A stretch of DNA of 64,000 bases from Roseivirga sp. (GTDB lineage: Bacteria > Bacteroidota > Bacteroidia > Cytophagales > Cyclobacteriaceae): contig JAJCYM010000047.1 in NCBI GenBank assembly GCA_029262895.1, positions 23,326 through 87,325 of the forward strand, given 5' to 3'. Of the stretch, positions 8,028 through 15,986 are shown one piece after another. Both the position numbers and the translations under genes were made by a program. The number at the start of each line of letters is the position of its first letter. The stretch's first letter is position 1. Below the pieces are notes generated by a model. It worked only from the letters and a program-made list of their open reading frames with translations. It made no database searches and had not been told where the DNA came from.

Positions 8028-8936
8028 ACTCTCTCTTCTTCTCATTTTTCCAGCTGGAATTCCGAACATCATTTTAAATCTTCTACAGAAATAAGCGGTG
8101 TCTTTATAACCAACCTCTCTACCAATATCACGGATGCTCTTTTTGGTTGTTCTCAAAAGATCAACTGCTGCTTCCATTCTCTGATATTCAATGTAATCCT
8201 GAGGATTTATACCCGTCAACATTTTGAAATACTGACCTACGTAATCTTCAGAGACATTAGCTACACTGGCCAATACTTTGTTTGAAAGGTCATCTCCAAG
8301 ATTTTTCTTGATATATGTAAAGATATCGATCAAACGAGGATCCTTAAAGTAGGTACTGTTGGTAACAAGCTGTTCAACAAATAGACGGTTATCCAGGATA
8401 TATCTGATCACCTCAACTACCAAATACTCAGTGTTGACCTTGATAATTCTATTTTTTCCAGGCCTGCCGGCTAGGGTCTCATTAATGATCGTTCTGATCA
8501 AAGTTTCAATAATCGGGTAGTTACGAATTGCAAATGGAGTAATGTTAAGAGAGGAGAAAAAGTTGACGGAGTCAAACACCTTGGCCTCAAACATCACCTG
8601 GCTATAACCATCGACATCATAGTCGTTGATCTCAGAATCCGTTGCATTTTGTAAGTATTTCTTCTTATTGGAGATAAATTCATCATTTGTTACTGTAGGC
8701 GCAGTAACTGACCCGTAGGAAATTCTCACCGACTTTCCTCCTGGGATGAAAAGCATATCACCTTCTGATATCTTTTCCTGGTCTTCACCATAGTAGATAT
8801 CACCGTTATTAACCACTATGATGGTGTTTTCTACGTCATAGTAATTTTCTATGGTGATGGGCTTTGCCACCTTCATATTTCGGCTCTTGATGTACCGAAC
8901 GCCTAACGACTCAATAATTTTATTGTAGTCTTCCAT
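8013..8936 (-). CDS. AraC-family transcriptional regulator
   Basis: A 307-residue regulator. The C-terminal 100 residues form the double helix-turn-helix of the family (DLSNKVLASVANVSEDYVGQYFKMLTGINPQDYIEYQRMEAAVDLL and SIRDIGREVGYKDTAYFCRRFKMMFG). The N-terminal part has a cupin-like stretch (VVNNGDIYYGEDQEKISEGDMLFIPGGKSVRIS) that may bind a ligand. A very good Bacteroidota-type promoter lies upstream (8974-9004). The 3' end runs 15 bases into convergent pcrB, so each transcript is antisense to the end of the other. Target genes are unknown; the conserved N-terminus suggests a general rather than sugar-specific regulator. Confidence 0.92.
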   Translation of the reverse strand: MEDYNKIIESLGVRYIKSRNMKVAKPITIENYYDVENTIIVVNNGDIYYGEDQEKISEGDMLFIPGGKSVRISYGSVTAPTVTNDEFISNKKKYLQNATDSEINDYDVDGYSQVMFEAKVFDSVNFFSSLNITPFAIRNYPIIETLIRTIINETLAGRPGKNRIIKVNTEYLVVEVIRYILDNRLFVEQLVTNSTYFKDPRLIDIFTYIKKNLGDDLSNKVLASVANVSEDYVGQYFKMLTGINPQDYIEYQRMEAAVDLLRTTKKSIRDIGREVGYKDTAYFCRRFKMMFGIPAGKMRRRESLINV

Positions 8937-8973
8937 TTACTTAAATTTTTAAAAGTTTAACACACATACAGCA

Positions 8974-9004
8974 CAAAAGTAATATTCTGTTGTACCATTT
9001 CAAA
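8974..9004 (-). promoter_or_regulatory. Bacteroidota-type promoter TTTG-N19-TACTTTTG for the AraC gene
   Basis: On the minus strand the -33 element TTTG (9001-9004) is followed after exactly 19 bases by TACTTTTG (8974-8981), a full match to the TAnnTTTG -7 box. It sits 38 bases upstream of the AraC start codon. An identical TACTTTTG box, without a well-placed -33 element, precedes the acyl-CoA dehydrogenase gene (10234-10241, minus strand). Confidence 0.75.
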
Positions 9005-9064
9005 AATAAATGTCTAATGGTAAGAATTCATATGTCAAACGCCATTTTCGTGGGACTATTCTAC

Positions 9065-10210
9065 TTATTTAAGTAGTTCTCTTGATATTACAATCTTCTG
9101 AATTTCAGAAGTACCCTCGTAAATTTGAGTGATTTTAGCATCCCTCATCATACGCTCTACATGGTACTCCTTAACATAACCATACCCCCCATGAACTTGA
9201 ACAGCTTCGACCGTTACGTCCATGGCGACTTGTGAGGCATATAATTTAGCCATGGCACTGGCCTTGCCGAAATCTTTCTTTTGATCTTTTAAATAAGCCG
9301 CTTGCAAACAGAGGAGTCTTGCCGCGTCAATTTCGGTGGCCATATCTGCCAATTTGAATTGGATGGCCTGGTGTTGTGAAATGGGCTTCCCGAATGCTTT
9401 TCTTTCCTTGCTATAGGCTAATGCCAGCTCATAGGCACCTGATGCAATGCCTAGCGCTTGGGAAGCGATGCCAATTCTTCCACCGCTTAAAGTAGACATG
9501 GCAAATTTGAACCCGAACCCATCTTCACCAATCCTATTTTCCTTGGGGACCTTAACATCTTGAAACATTAAGGAGTGAGTATCTGATCCCCTTATGCCTA
9601 GCTTGTCTTCTTTTTTGCCTACCACAAAACCGTCCATCTCCTTTTCCATGATAAGGCAGTTAATGCCTCTATGGCCTTTTTCTTTGTCGGTTTGTGCTAT
9701 CACTAGATAAACTGAAGCGCTGTTTCCATTGGTGATCCAGTTTTTAGTACCATTCACCAGGTAGTAATCGCCTTTATCCTCTGCTGTAGTTTGTTGAGAG
9801 GTAGCATCTGATCCGGCCTCAGGTTCTGAGAGACAGAAGGCGCCAATTTTTTCACCTGCAGCAAGTGGTTTAAGGTATTTTTGCTTCTGCTCTTCAGTAC
9901 CGAATTTTTCAATTCCCCAACAGACTAAACTATTGTTGACAGACATACATACAGAGGCTGAAGCATCAACCTTGGAAATTTCCTCCATGGCCAGCACGTA
10001 AGAAATGGTATCCATCCCCCCGCCATTGTATTTGGGGTCAACCATCATTCCCATAAAGCCAAATTCGCCCATCATGCGAACTTGCTCTTTAGGAAATTTC
10101 TGATGTTCGTCTCTCTCAATAACTCCAGGGAGGAGCTCTGTTTGGGCGAATTCACGTGCCGCTTGTTGAACAGCTAGATGCTCTTCGCTTAACTCAAAAT
10201 TCATACTCAA
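9065..10210 (-). CDS. Acyl-CoA dehydrogenase (short/medium-chain type)
   Basis: A 381-residue FAD enzyme that makes the first double bond in fatty-acyl-CoA beta-oxidation. Motifs: GAFCLSEPEAGSDATSQQTTA (signature 1, FAD/substrate binding), NGTKNWITNG, RERKAF-type segment YSKERKAFGKPISQHQAIQFKLADMATEID (signature 2), and the C-terminal QIYEGTSEIQKIVISREL, in which the glutamate is the usual catalytic base position of short/medium-chain members. Length is typical. It is monocistronic with a TACTTTTG -7 box at 10234-10241. The exact chain length preferred is not visible; butyryl-CoA dehydrogenase is the usual annotation of close family members. Confidence 0.94.
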   Translation of the reverse strand: MSMNFELSEEHLAVQQAAREFAQTELLPGVIERDEHQKFPKEQVRMMGEFGFMGMMVDPKYNGGGMDTISYVLAMEEISKVDASASVCMSVNNSLVCWGIEKFGTEEQKQKYLKPLAAGEKIGAFCLSEPEAGSDATSQQTTAEDKGDYYLVNGTKNWITNGNSASVYLVIAQTDKEKGHRGINCLIMEKEMDGFVVGKKEDKLGIRGSDTHSLMFQDVKVPKENRIGEDGFGFKFAMSTLSGGRIGIASQALGIASGAYELALAYSKERKAFGKPISQHQAIQFKLADMATEIDAARLLCLQAAYLKDQKKDFGKASAMAKLYASQVAMDVTVEAVQVHGGYGYVKEYHVERMMRDAKITQIYEGTSEIQKIVISRELLK

Positions 10211-10259
10211 TACCTTTACTAACGATTGTTAGGCAAAAGTAAGACTTTTGGTTTAATTA

Positions 10260-10955
10260 TTAGCGATCTGCAAACATCATTAATACCCAATAAAGCAGCA
10301 TGATCAAAGATCCAATGGCAGCCACCAAATAGGTTCTTGCTGCAGCATTTAAGGCGTCTTTTGCCATATCATGCTCTGTCCCAGTGACAATGTTTCTTTC
10401 ATCAATCCAGGCCAGAGCACGCTTTGTAGCATCATATTCCACCGGCAAGGTGATAAAAGCGAAGAGTGTGAAAATAAAATAACAAGCCACGATAATAGGG
10501 ATAGCTTGCTGTAGTGGGAACATGCCTAAAAACATCGAACCGATGATCATCCCCATAAAAAGGAAATTCATCACTCGGCCACTGGCATTTTGGATGGGTA
10601 CGAGAGTTGATCTCATTTTCAAAGGAGCATACGCCTTGGCATGTTGAACTGCGTGACCACATTCGTGAGCAGCCACAGCGGTAGCCATCACTGACCTTCC
10701 GGCATAAACGTCAGGACTTAGATTGACTGTTTTATCCAATGGGTTGTAGTGATCGGTAAGACGGCCCTGTACAGAAACGACATTTACATCATCTATACCG
10801 TTGTCTCTTAGCATAAGCTCTGCGACCTCCTTGCCACTAAGCCCCATTGCCAGATTAATTTGTGAATATTTTTTGAACTTCCTTTTCAAGCTCTGCTGAA
10901 CCAGAAAACTGACCAGCGCAACTGCACCTATTATAACCCAATATATTATACCCAT
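10260..10955 (-). CDS. Membrane zinc metallopeptidase, YugP family
   Basis: A 231-residue integral membrane protease of the neutral zinc metallopeptidase 2 family. It has one N-terminal membrane helix (IIYWVIIGAVALVSFLVQQ), the zincin motif AAHECGHAVQH (HExxH) around residue 93, then three more hydrophobic segments (VMNFLFMGMIIGSMFLGMF, IPIIVACYFIFTLFAFITLP, YLVAAIGSLIMLLYWVLMMF). PVEYDATKRALAWI after the third segment is typical of the family. The physiological substrate is unknown. It starts 6 bases after the stop of the preceding gene in the minus-strand run (heptose adenylyltransferase stop at 10962), so it is probably co-transcribed with it. Confidence 0.9.
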   Translation of the reverse strand: MGIIYWVIIGAVALVSFLVQQSLKRKFKKYSQINLAMGLSGKEVAELMLRDNGIDDVNVVSVQGRLTDHYNPLDKTVNLSPDVYAGRSVMATAVAAHECGHAVQHAKAYAPLKMRSTLVPIQNASGRVMNFLFMGMIIGSMFLGMFPLQQAIPIIVACYFIFTLFAFITLPVEYDATKRALAWIDERNIVTGTEHDMAKDALNAAARTYLVAAIGSLIMLLYWVLMMFADR

Positions 10956-10961
10956 GTCTTT

Positions 10962-11444
10962 CTATTTAATTTTTAACCTTTCTATCAAACCTGTAGTGGA
11001 ATAGCCATCAACTAAATCAATGGTTATCACTTCTCCTCCATTATCAATTACGGTTTTAGCACCGACAATATTTTCAATGGAGTAATCTTTTCCTTTGACC
11101 AAAATATCAGGTAAAAGGAAATTAATCAACTTCTCAGGTGTTTCTTCTTCAAATACTGTAACGCCATCTACAAACTGCAGTGCCGCTAACATTCTTGAGC
11201 GGGCTATGGAATCGTTAACAGGTCTGTCTTCACCTTTCAATATTCTTACGGAAGAATCGGAATTTAGTCCAACTACCAACTTGTCTCCTAACGCCCTTGC
11301 CTTTTCCAAATAGTCAATATGGCCAAGGTGAACAATGTCAAAACATCCATTCGAGAATACGACTTTGTCACCAGCCAATTGCCAGGCTTGAACACGGCTC
11401 TTCAGTTCCTTTTGGCTGACTATTTTATGACTGCTCTGTGTCAA
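10962..11444 (-). CDS. rfaE2: D-glycero-beta-D-manno-heptose 1-phosphate adenylyltransferase
   Basis: A 160-residue nucleotidyltransferase that makes ADP-heptose for the lipopolysaccharide core. The cytidylyltransferase fold is shown by VFSNGCFDIVHLGHIDYLEKAR (HxGH motif HLGH) and VGLNSDSSVRILKG. It corresponds to domain II of the bifunctional HldE; here it is a stand-alone protein, as in many non-proteobacteria. The related members FAD synthetase and glycerol-3-phosphate cytidylyltransferase are less likely given RPVNDSIARSRMLAALQFVDGVTVF. Its start overlaps the end of the flippase-like gene by 20 bases. Confidence 0.92.
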   Translation of the reverse strand: MTQSSHKIVSQKELKSRVQAWQLAGDKVVFSNGCFDIVHLGHIDYLEKARALGDKLVVGLNSDSSVRILKGEDRPVNDSIARSRMLAALQFVDGVTVFEEETPEKLINFLLPDILVKGKDYSIENIVGAKTVIDNGGEVITIDLVDGYSTTGLIERLKIK

Positions 11445-12435
11445 CGATTTTCCCCTTTTTCCTAAAGTTAAGTATTAATAAGCTCAGAAATCCGAATAGG
11501 ATGACTGCGACCACTTGAGATCCGTGTGAGATGATAGCAAAATTGAAACCATCTTCCCAAGTTATGCCATAAACGACCAAAATCCCTGCAACGAAAGCCT
11601 GATAAGCACCAATTCCATTTGTTACAGGCACAGCCATGCCAAGACTGCCCATTACCAGAATGGCCACACCGGCCATTAGTGACAAATCGTCAGTAGGGCT
11701 GTAGCCAAAGGAGATTACGTAAAGCATTAGAAAGTAGAGCACCCAAATTGCCAAAGTGGAAAACCAGAATTGTAGAGGCTTAGTCACTTTACCAACCGTC
11801 TTTATGCCCAAAATTAACTCCGAAATAAAGTGACCAACCTTGTAGAGTAGTGAGTTTGTGTTTTCTTCTTTTCTTGATTTACGAATTACATAAACAAGCA
11901 AGGTTAAACCACCGGCACCCAACAACAAAATAAACGGCCAGCTAGATTCAAGGAAAGGAAGTTTGTCGTTAATAAATTCGACAAAATAGGATTGGAGTCG
12001 ATCAAACTGCATAAGCAGTAAGAACAAGGTCAATAGGCCAAGCATTAACAAGTCTATAAGTCTATCGGTAATAACAGTTCCTAAGGAGAAAGACAGAGGG
12101 ATGTTGGATTGCTTTTTAAGGACACCACATCTGGCTACTTCTCCTAGTCGTGGGATGGCCATATTTGCCAGGTAGCCAATCATTACCGCCAGGTAAGTCG
12201 TGAATACACCAGGACGATAATTTCTTGTTTCTAGCAGCAGAGTCCATCTATAAGCTCTAAGTGCGTGACTGAATATCGACAGTATCACACTCAAGAATAT
12301 CCAACCGTAATTGAAGGTCTTTAGCGCCTCCCATGTTTCGTTCCAGTCTATATCCTTTGAAGCATAGCTGAACACCCAAACCGTGAAGGCAATGGACAGA
12401 ACAAGTTTGAGGATGTCTTTATAATTAATTTTCAA
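11425..12435 (-). CDS. LPG synthase-type (flippase-like) polytopic membrane protein
   Basis: An integral membrane protein of the lysylphosphatidylglycerol synthase TM region family (PF03706-like), with about eight hydrophobic segments and the conserved block YLANMAIPRLGEVARCGVLKK near residue 100. I choose the TTG at 12435 (KINYKDILKLVL...), 4 bases after the panD stop. The ATG at 12519 would add 28 residues that only mirror panD in another frame. Such proteins without the C-terminal synthetase domain are thought to move lipids or glycolipids; the substrate is unknown. Neighbours for heptose and pantothenate synthesis give no firm clue. It overlaps rfaE2 by 20 bases. Confidence 0.83.
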   Translation of the reverse strand: MKINYKDILKLVLSIAFTVWVFSYASKDIDWNETWEALKTFNYGWIFLSVILSIFSHALRAYRWTLLLETRNYRPGVFTTYLAVMIGYLANMAIPRLGEVARCGVLKKQSNIPLSFSLGTVITDRLIDLLMLGLLTLFLLLMQFDRLQSYFVEFINDKLPFLESSWPFILLLGAGGLTLLVYVIRKSRKEENTNSLLYKVGHFISELILGIKTVGKVTKPLQFWFSTLAIWVLYFLMLYVISFGYSPTDDLSLMAGVAILVMGSLGMAVPVTNGIGAYQAFVAGILVVYGITWEDGFNFAIISHGSQVVAVILFGFLSLLILNFRKKGKIVDTEQS

Positions 12436-12439
12436 TGCG

Positions 12440-12787
12440 CTAGGCCAGCCTGTTATTATTGTCCGGAAAAATGATTTTGGGCTGGTGAGACTTGGCAGCC
12501 TCGAAGTCCATTGTCGCATAAGCTACCACAATGATGATATCTCCTACCTGCGCCTTTCTGGCAGCCGGACCATTGAGACAGACAGTTCCGGAGTCTCTTT
12601 CTCCTTTGATCACGTAAGTATCAAAACGTTCCCCATTGTTTACGTTAACGATCTGCACTTTTTCATGTTCAAGTATGTTTGAGGCCTCCATTAGAGTTTC
12701 ATCCAATGTTATGCTTCCCACATAGTGCAATTCGGCCTGTGTGACTTTTGCCCTGTGGATTTTCGACTTAAATACTTCTATCTGCAT
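12440..12787 (-). CDS. panD: Aspartate 1-decarboxylase
   Basis: A 115-residue pyruvoyl enzyme that makes beta-alanine for pantothenate and CoA. Self-cleavage occurs between Gly24 and Ser25 ([10 protein letters not shown]), and Ser25 becomes the pyruvoyl group. Lys9, Tyr22, [28 protein letters not shown] and [10 protein letters not shown] match the family. A strong Shine-Dalgarno-like AGGAGAAGG lies just before the ATG, uncommon in this phylum. A TAATTTTG -7 box (12810-12817, minus strand) overlaps the end of panC, so panD may have its own promoter besides read-through from panC. Confidence 0.97.
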   Translation of the reverse strand: MQIEVFKSKIHRAKVTQAELHYVGSITLDETLMEASNILEHEKVQIVNVNNGERFDTYVIKGERDSGTVCLNGPAARKAQVGDIIIVVAYATMDFEAAKSHQPKIIFPDNNNRLA

Positions 12788-12814
12788 TACCTTCTCCTAA
12801 AAACGATGGCAAAA

Positions 12815-13660
12815 TTAAGAAAATATCAAGATGTTATCGATTAATCTGACCTCTCCAACATTCACAGCAATGCATAAAGCAATTTCCTTATTCTTAAAAT
12901 CTGTGACAGATGAAAATTCTTTGGTCTCTACCATCTCAAAGTACTCCAAATCCATGCCGCTTTGTCCCTCAAAAATTCGTTCAGTTTCTTGCTGAACGGA
13001 AGGGAACTTTACGCCTGATACGATTTTTTGTTTTGCTTGTTCCAGGGATTGATAAATAACGGCAGCCTGTGCTCTTTCTTGGGCGCTCAATCGTTCGTTC
13101 CTTGAAGACATGGCCAATCCGTTGGACTCCCTGACAATCGGAGCCCTCCTTAAATCTACATGGATACCCATTTCATCAATCAATTTTTTAATGATGTAGA
13201 ATTGTTGAATATCCTTCTGACCGAAATAGGCCTTGGTAGGCTCGATTATAGTGAATAACCTGGAGATGATCATGCCGACACCCTCAAAGTGGCCTGGTCT
13301 ATGTTCGCCTTCAAGAGCGTTTTCAATTGCACCAAAACTGATATTGAGTTCGGGTTTTGTGGGATACATTTCTTTCACGGATGGCACAAAAACAAGATCG
13401 CATCCATTAGACTCTAATAATTCTAAATCCTGATCGAGTGTTTTAGGGTATTTTTTGAGGTCGTCAGGATTGTTGAATTGGGTGGGATTCACGAAAATCG
13501 ATACTATTGTGACGTCACATTCAGACCGACTTTGTTTAACCAAAGAGAGGTGTCCTTGATGCAGTGCGCCCATTGTCGGAACCAGGCCTGAAGTTTTCTC
13601 GGAGGCTTTAACAAGATTTAACTCCTTTGTCAGGTCTTCTATGGTCAAAAAGGTTTTCAT
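12815..13660 (-). CDS. panC: Pantothenate synthetase
   Basis: A 281-residue ligase that condenses pantoate and beta-alanine with ATP. Motifs: GLVPTMGALHQGHLSLVKQSR (the HxGH nucleotidyl-transfer motif), VSIFVNPTQFNNPDDLKKYP, FGQKDIQQFYIIKKLI (KDxQQ), and LAMSSRNERLS (the KMSKS-like SSRN loop). Length is normal. It is followed by panD, which supplies its beta-alanine; panB is not in the window. It diverges from the glycogen-synthase-like gene, with a TAAATTTG box in the gap. Confidence 0.97.
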   Translation of the reverse strand: MKTFLTIEDLTKELNLVKASEKTSGLVPTMGALHQGHLSLVKQSRSECDVTIVSIFVNPTQFNNPDDLKKYPKTLDQDLELLESNGCDLVFVPSVKEMYPTKPELNISFGAIENALEGEHRPGHFEGVGMIISRLFTIIEPTKAYFGQKDIQQFYIIKKLIDEMGIHVDLRRAPIVRESNGLAMSSRNERLSAQERAQAAVIYQSLEQAKQKIVSGVKFPSVQQETERIFEGQSGMDLEYFEMVETKEFSSVTDFKNKEIALCIAVNVGEVRLIDNILIFS

Positions 13661-13734
13661 TGCAAATGCTGAAACGGACTGTGGTCGGAAATGAGCTTTT
13701 TAAAGTATTTCATGTTTTTTGACAAAAAAACGGT

Positions 13735-13742
13735 AAATTTGT
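13735..13742 (+). promoter_or_regulatory. Candidate -7 box (TAAATTTG) of the GT5-like/DUF4270 operon
   Basis: TAAATTTG matches TAnnTTTG and lies 42 bases before the GT5-like start codon. A TTTG (13719-13722) lies upstream but at only 12 bases spacing, short of the optimal 19. Confidence 0.4.
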
Positions 13743-13784
13743 GCTCATTTTTCAAACGAAGGTTTCACTAAATTTTCTTCAAAT

Positions 13785-14597
13785 ATGTCAAAATTTCGAA
13801 TTCTTTATGTAGCGAGCGAGATTAATCCTTTCCTACAAACATCAGCAGTAGCAGACTTCGTAAGGAAGTTGCCTCAAGCCATGCAGGAGCGTGGAATGGA
13901 AATCAGAATTTTGGTACCACGATTTGGTTTAATCAATGAGAGAAAGAACCGCTTGCACGAAGTAGTGCGTCTATCGGGCATCAACATTGCCGTTGGTGAG
14001 GAGGAAAAGCCCTTGGTGATTAAAGTAGCTTCTATTCCAAATGCAAAACTTCAGGTGTACTTCATTGACAATGAAGACTATTTCCACAGAAAGTCCGTTT
14101 TCTTTGACAAGGAGGATAACTTCTATTCAGACAATGATGAAAGAGCAATCTTTTTCTGTAAAGGTGTGCTCGAAACAGTGAAGAAGCTCGGTTGGGCTCC
14201 GGACATTGTACATTGTAATGACTGGATGACTAGTTTGATACCTATGTATTTAAAAACTACTTTCAAAAACGATCCTATTTTCCAGAATACTAAGTCCATA
14301 TTCACCATTTACAACAATGTGTTTTCTCATCAGTTTGATGAAGACTTGTTGGACAAGGTGAGAATGATGGATATTGAAGACAGTATGTTGGAGAATTTAA
14401 AAACCGCTGACTTTGCAGGTTTTATTAGGACAGGGGCTGAATATGCCGATGTTGTGATTAGAGCAGAGGAAGAGGTAAGTGATAGCCTGATCAGTCTCTT
14501 TACAGAAATCGAGAAGGATAAGAAAGTAGATACTATAGAAAAAGATGATAATTTCTTAGATACCTACTATAACTTATATAATGAACTTGTTGGATAA
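13785..14597 (+). CDS. Glycogen/starch-synthase-like protein, N-terminal (GT5) half only
   Basis: A 270-residue protein that aligns by eye to the N-terminal Rossmann half of ADP-glucose glycogen synthases: ILYVASEINPF...ADFVRKLPQAMQERGMEIRILVPRFG, DIVHCNDWMTSLIPMYL, SIFTIYNNVFSHQF. The usual KxGGLADV donor-binding motif is replaced by QTSAVADFV, and the whole C-terminal GT1-type half is missing. It is therefore unlikely to be a working glycogen synthase and may have a binding or regulatory role. This short form placed before DUF4270 and near panC and glmS is, to my knowledge, a recurring arrangement in Bacteroidota. The 3' end overlaps the lipoprotein gene by 17 bases. Confidence 0.85.
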   Translation: MSKFRILYVASEINPFLQTSAVADFVRKLPQAMQERGMEIRILVPRFGLINERKNRLHEVVRLSGINIAVGEEEKPLVIKVASIPNAKLQVYFIDNEDYFHRKSVFFDKEDNFYSDNDERAIFFCKGVLETVKKLGWAPDIVHCNDWMTSLIPMYLKTTFKNDPIFQNTKSIFTIYNNVFSHQFDEDLLDKVRMMDIEDSMLENLKTADFAGFIRTGAEYADVVIRAEEEVSDSLISLFTEIEKDKKVDTIEKDDNFLDTYYNLYNELVG

Positions 14598-15939
14598 GAA
14601 ACTGAGGTTCGGGGCTTTCGTATTAGCGCTGACACTTTTTATTTCTTGTGAAGAAACTGGCGACTTTGGCTTAGATGATGATGATATAAGCCCGGTTGAT
14701 TTCTTTTCAGAAACCATAGACGTTACTAGTGCAGTACTCCTGATTGATTCCATTCCGTCAGATGACACGCAGACCCTTCTTGTGGGTAATATTTCAAATA
14801 ATGATTTTGGAACTACAGAGGCTCGCGCTTTTGCCAAATTGAACCTTAACCGTTCGAGCTTAGTGCCGCTCTTTGAGGATGTCGTTCTGGATTCAGTTCA
14901 GATGAATATTAGGTTCAACTATATCCATAATCCTGAACAAAATGTAATCGATTTGACGCTAAGGGAGGTGGCTACCGGGCAAATTCTGGATATTGAGAAT
15001 TACTTGACCACCAGTGACCAGCCGACTCTGAAAAGGGTAGAGTTTGGTGGACCTTTAGTTGAAATTGGGAGGCAAACTTTTGCAGTGGAAGACTTGGATT
15101 CAACCTACGTTTTAGACATTAATTCGGAGTGGGCGACCACCTTGTTTGAATTACTTAAGGCCAATGACCCTATAGTGGTGAATCAGGGAAGTTTTGAAAG
15201 CACTTTTTTTGGAGGACTGGCTTTTATATCGGGGCCATCAAGCACAGGCGCGTTTGGCATTGAGGCCACTACGTTTGCTGAAGGGGAAACCGCAGTTGCT
15301 GCAAATCTTGTATTCTATTTTAGTCAGACGGCTTCTAATGGAACTTCATCTGTAGGTTTTCAACATGCACTGACATTCGGTAACGCCAAGCATTTTTATA
15401 CGCTGACAACTGATAGAACAGGTGCTGATACAGAGATTGTAGAGGATTCGGAAATTGCCTACGAACCTCCTTCTGGACTGAGATATATTCAAGAAGGCAA
15501 TGCCATAGTGACCAAGTTGGATATTTCAGCTTTTGGTGACTTCAGCGAGGCTAACCCTGATGTGACAATTAATTTTGGAGAAATGACCATTGGGCCATTG
15601 GAAGAAAGGCCTGCGGAGAATGGCTCTCCTCCTAATGAACTAGTGCTTTATCTGACAGACAGCAAAAACACATTGATCCCTGACCGTGGGGCTTTTAGAG
15701 GGGTTCAGCGAGATGCAACCAATCAATTAGGAAGTAGTGCAACCATTACTATGATCTATGACTCGGAAACGAACAGTTACAAAAGTTCACTTACCTCATT
15801 TTTGCAGGCATATCATGCTGGAAGTTTTCAAAGGAATGAATTGATTCTTTTCACGACCAACATGGATTCGTCACTTGACGGCATGGTATTAGACCCTGAT
15901 AATATCAAGATAAAGATTTTTTATTCACAGCTTAAATAG
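14581..15939 (+). CDS. DUF4270 family outer-membrane lipoprotein
   Basis: A 452-residue lipoprotein with signal and lipobox (LALTLFISC, Cys about 23) followed by an acidic tether (EETGDFGLDDDD). The ETIDVTSAVLLIDSIPSDDTQTLLVGNISNNDFGTTEARAFAKLNL block and the later VLYLTDSKNTLIPDRGAF are typical of the Bacteroidota-specific DUF4270 family. Function is unknown; the fold is predicted to be beta-rich and probably on the cell surface. It is translationally coupled to the GT5-like gene (17-base overlap) and precedes glmS by 47 bases, which hints at an envelope-polysaccharide connection. Confidence 0.88.
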   Translation: MNLLDKKLRFGAFVLALTLFISCEETGDFGLDDDDISPVDFFSETIDVTSAVLLIDSIPSDDTQTLLVGNISNNDFGTTEARAFAKLNLNRSSLVPLFEDVVLDSVQMNIRFNYIHNPEQNVIDLTLREVATGQILDIENYLTTSDQPTLKRVEFGGPLVEIGRQTFAVEDLDSTYVLDINSEWATTLFELLKANDPIVVNQGSFESTFFGGLAFISGPSSTGAFGIEATTFAEGETAVAANLVFYFSQTASNGTSSVGFQHALTFGNAKHFYTLTTDRTGADTEIVEDSEIAYEPPSGLRYIQEGNAIVTKLDISAFGDFSEANPDVTINFGEMTIGPLEERPAENGSPPNELVLYLTDSKNTLIPDRGAFRGVQRDATNQLGSSATITMIYDSETNSYKSSLTSFLQAYHAGSFQRNELILFTTNMDSSLDGMVLDPDNIKIKIFYSQLK

Positions 15940-15986
15940 GGCTTGGAGAATAATCATACCTTTACCCTCATCATAATAGCTTGAAT

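Noticed and set aside
12436..12519. Upstream ATG extension of the flippase-like protein
   Set aside because: The 28 extra residues lie fully inside panD in another frame; a TTG 4 bases after the panD stop gives the natural start.
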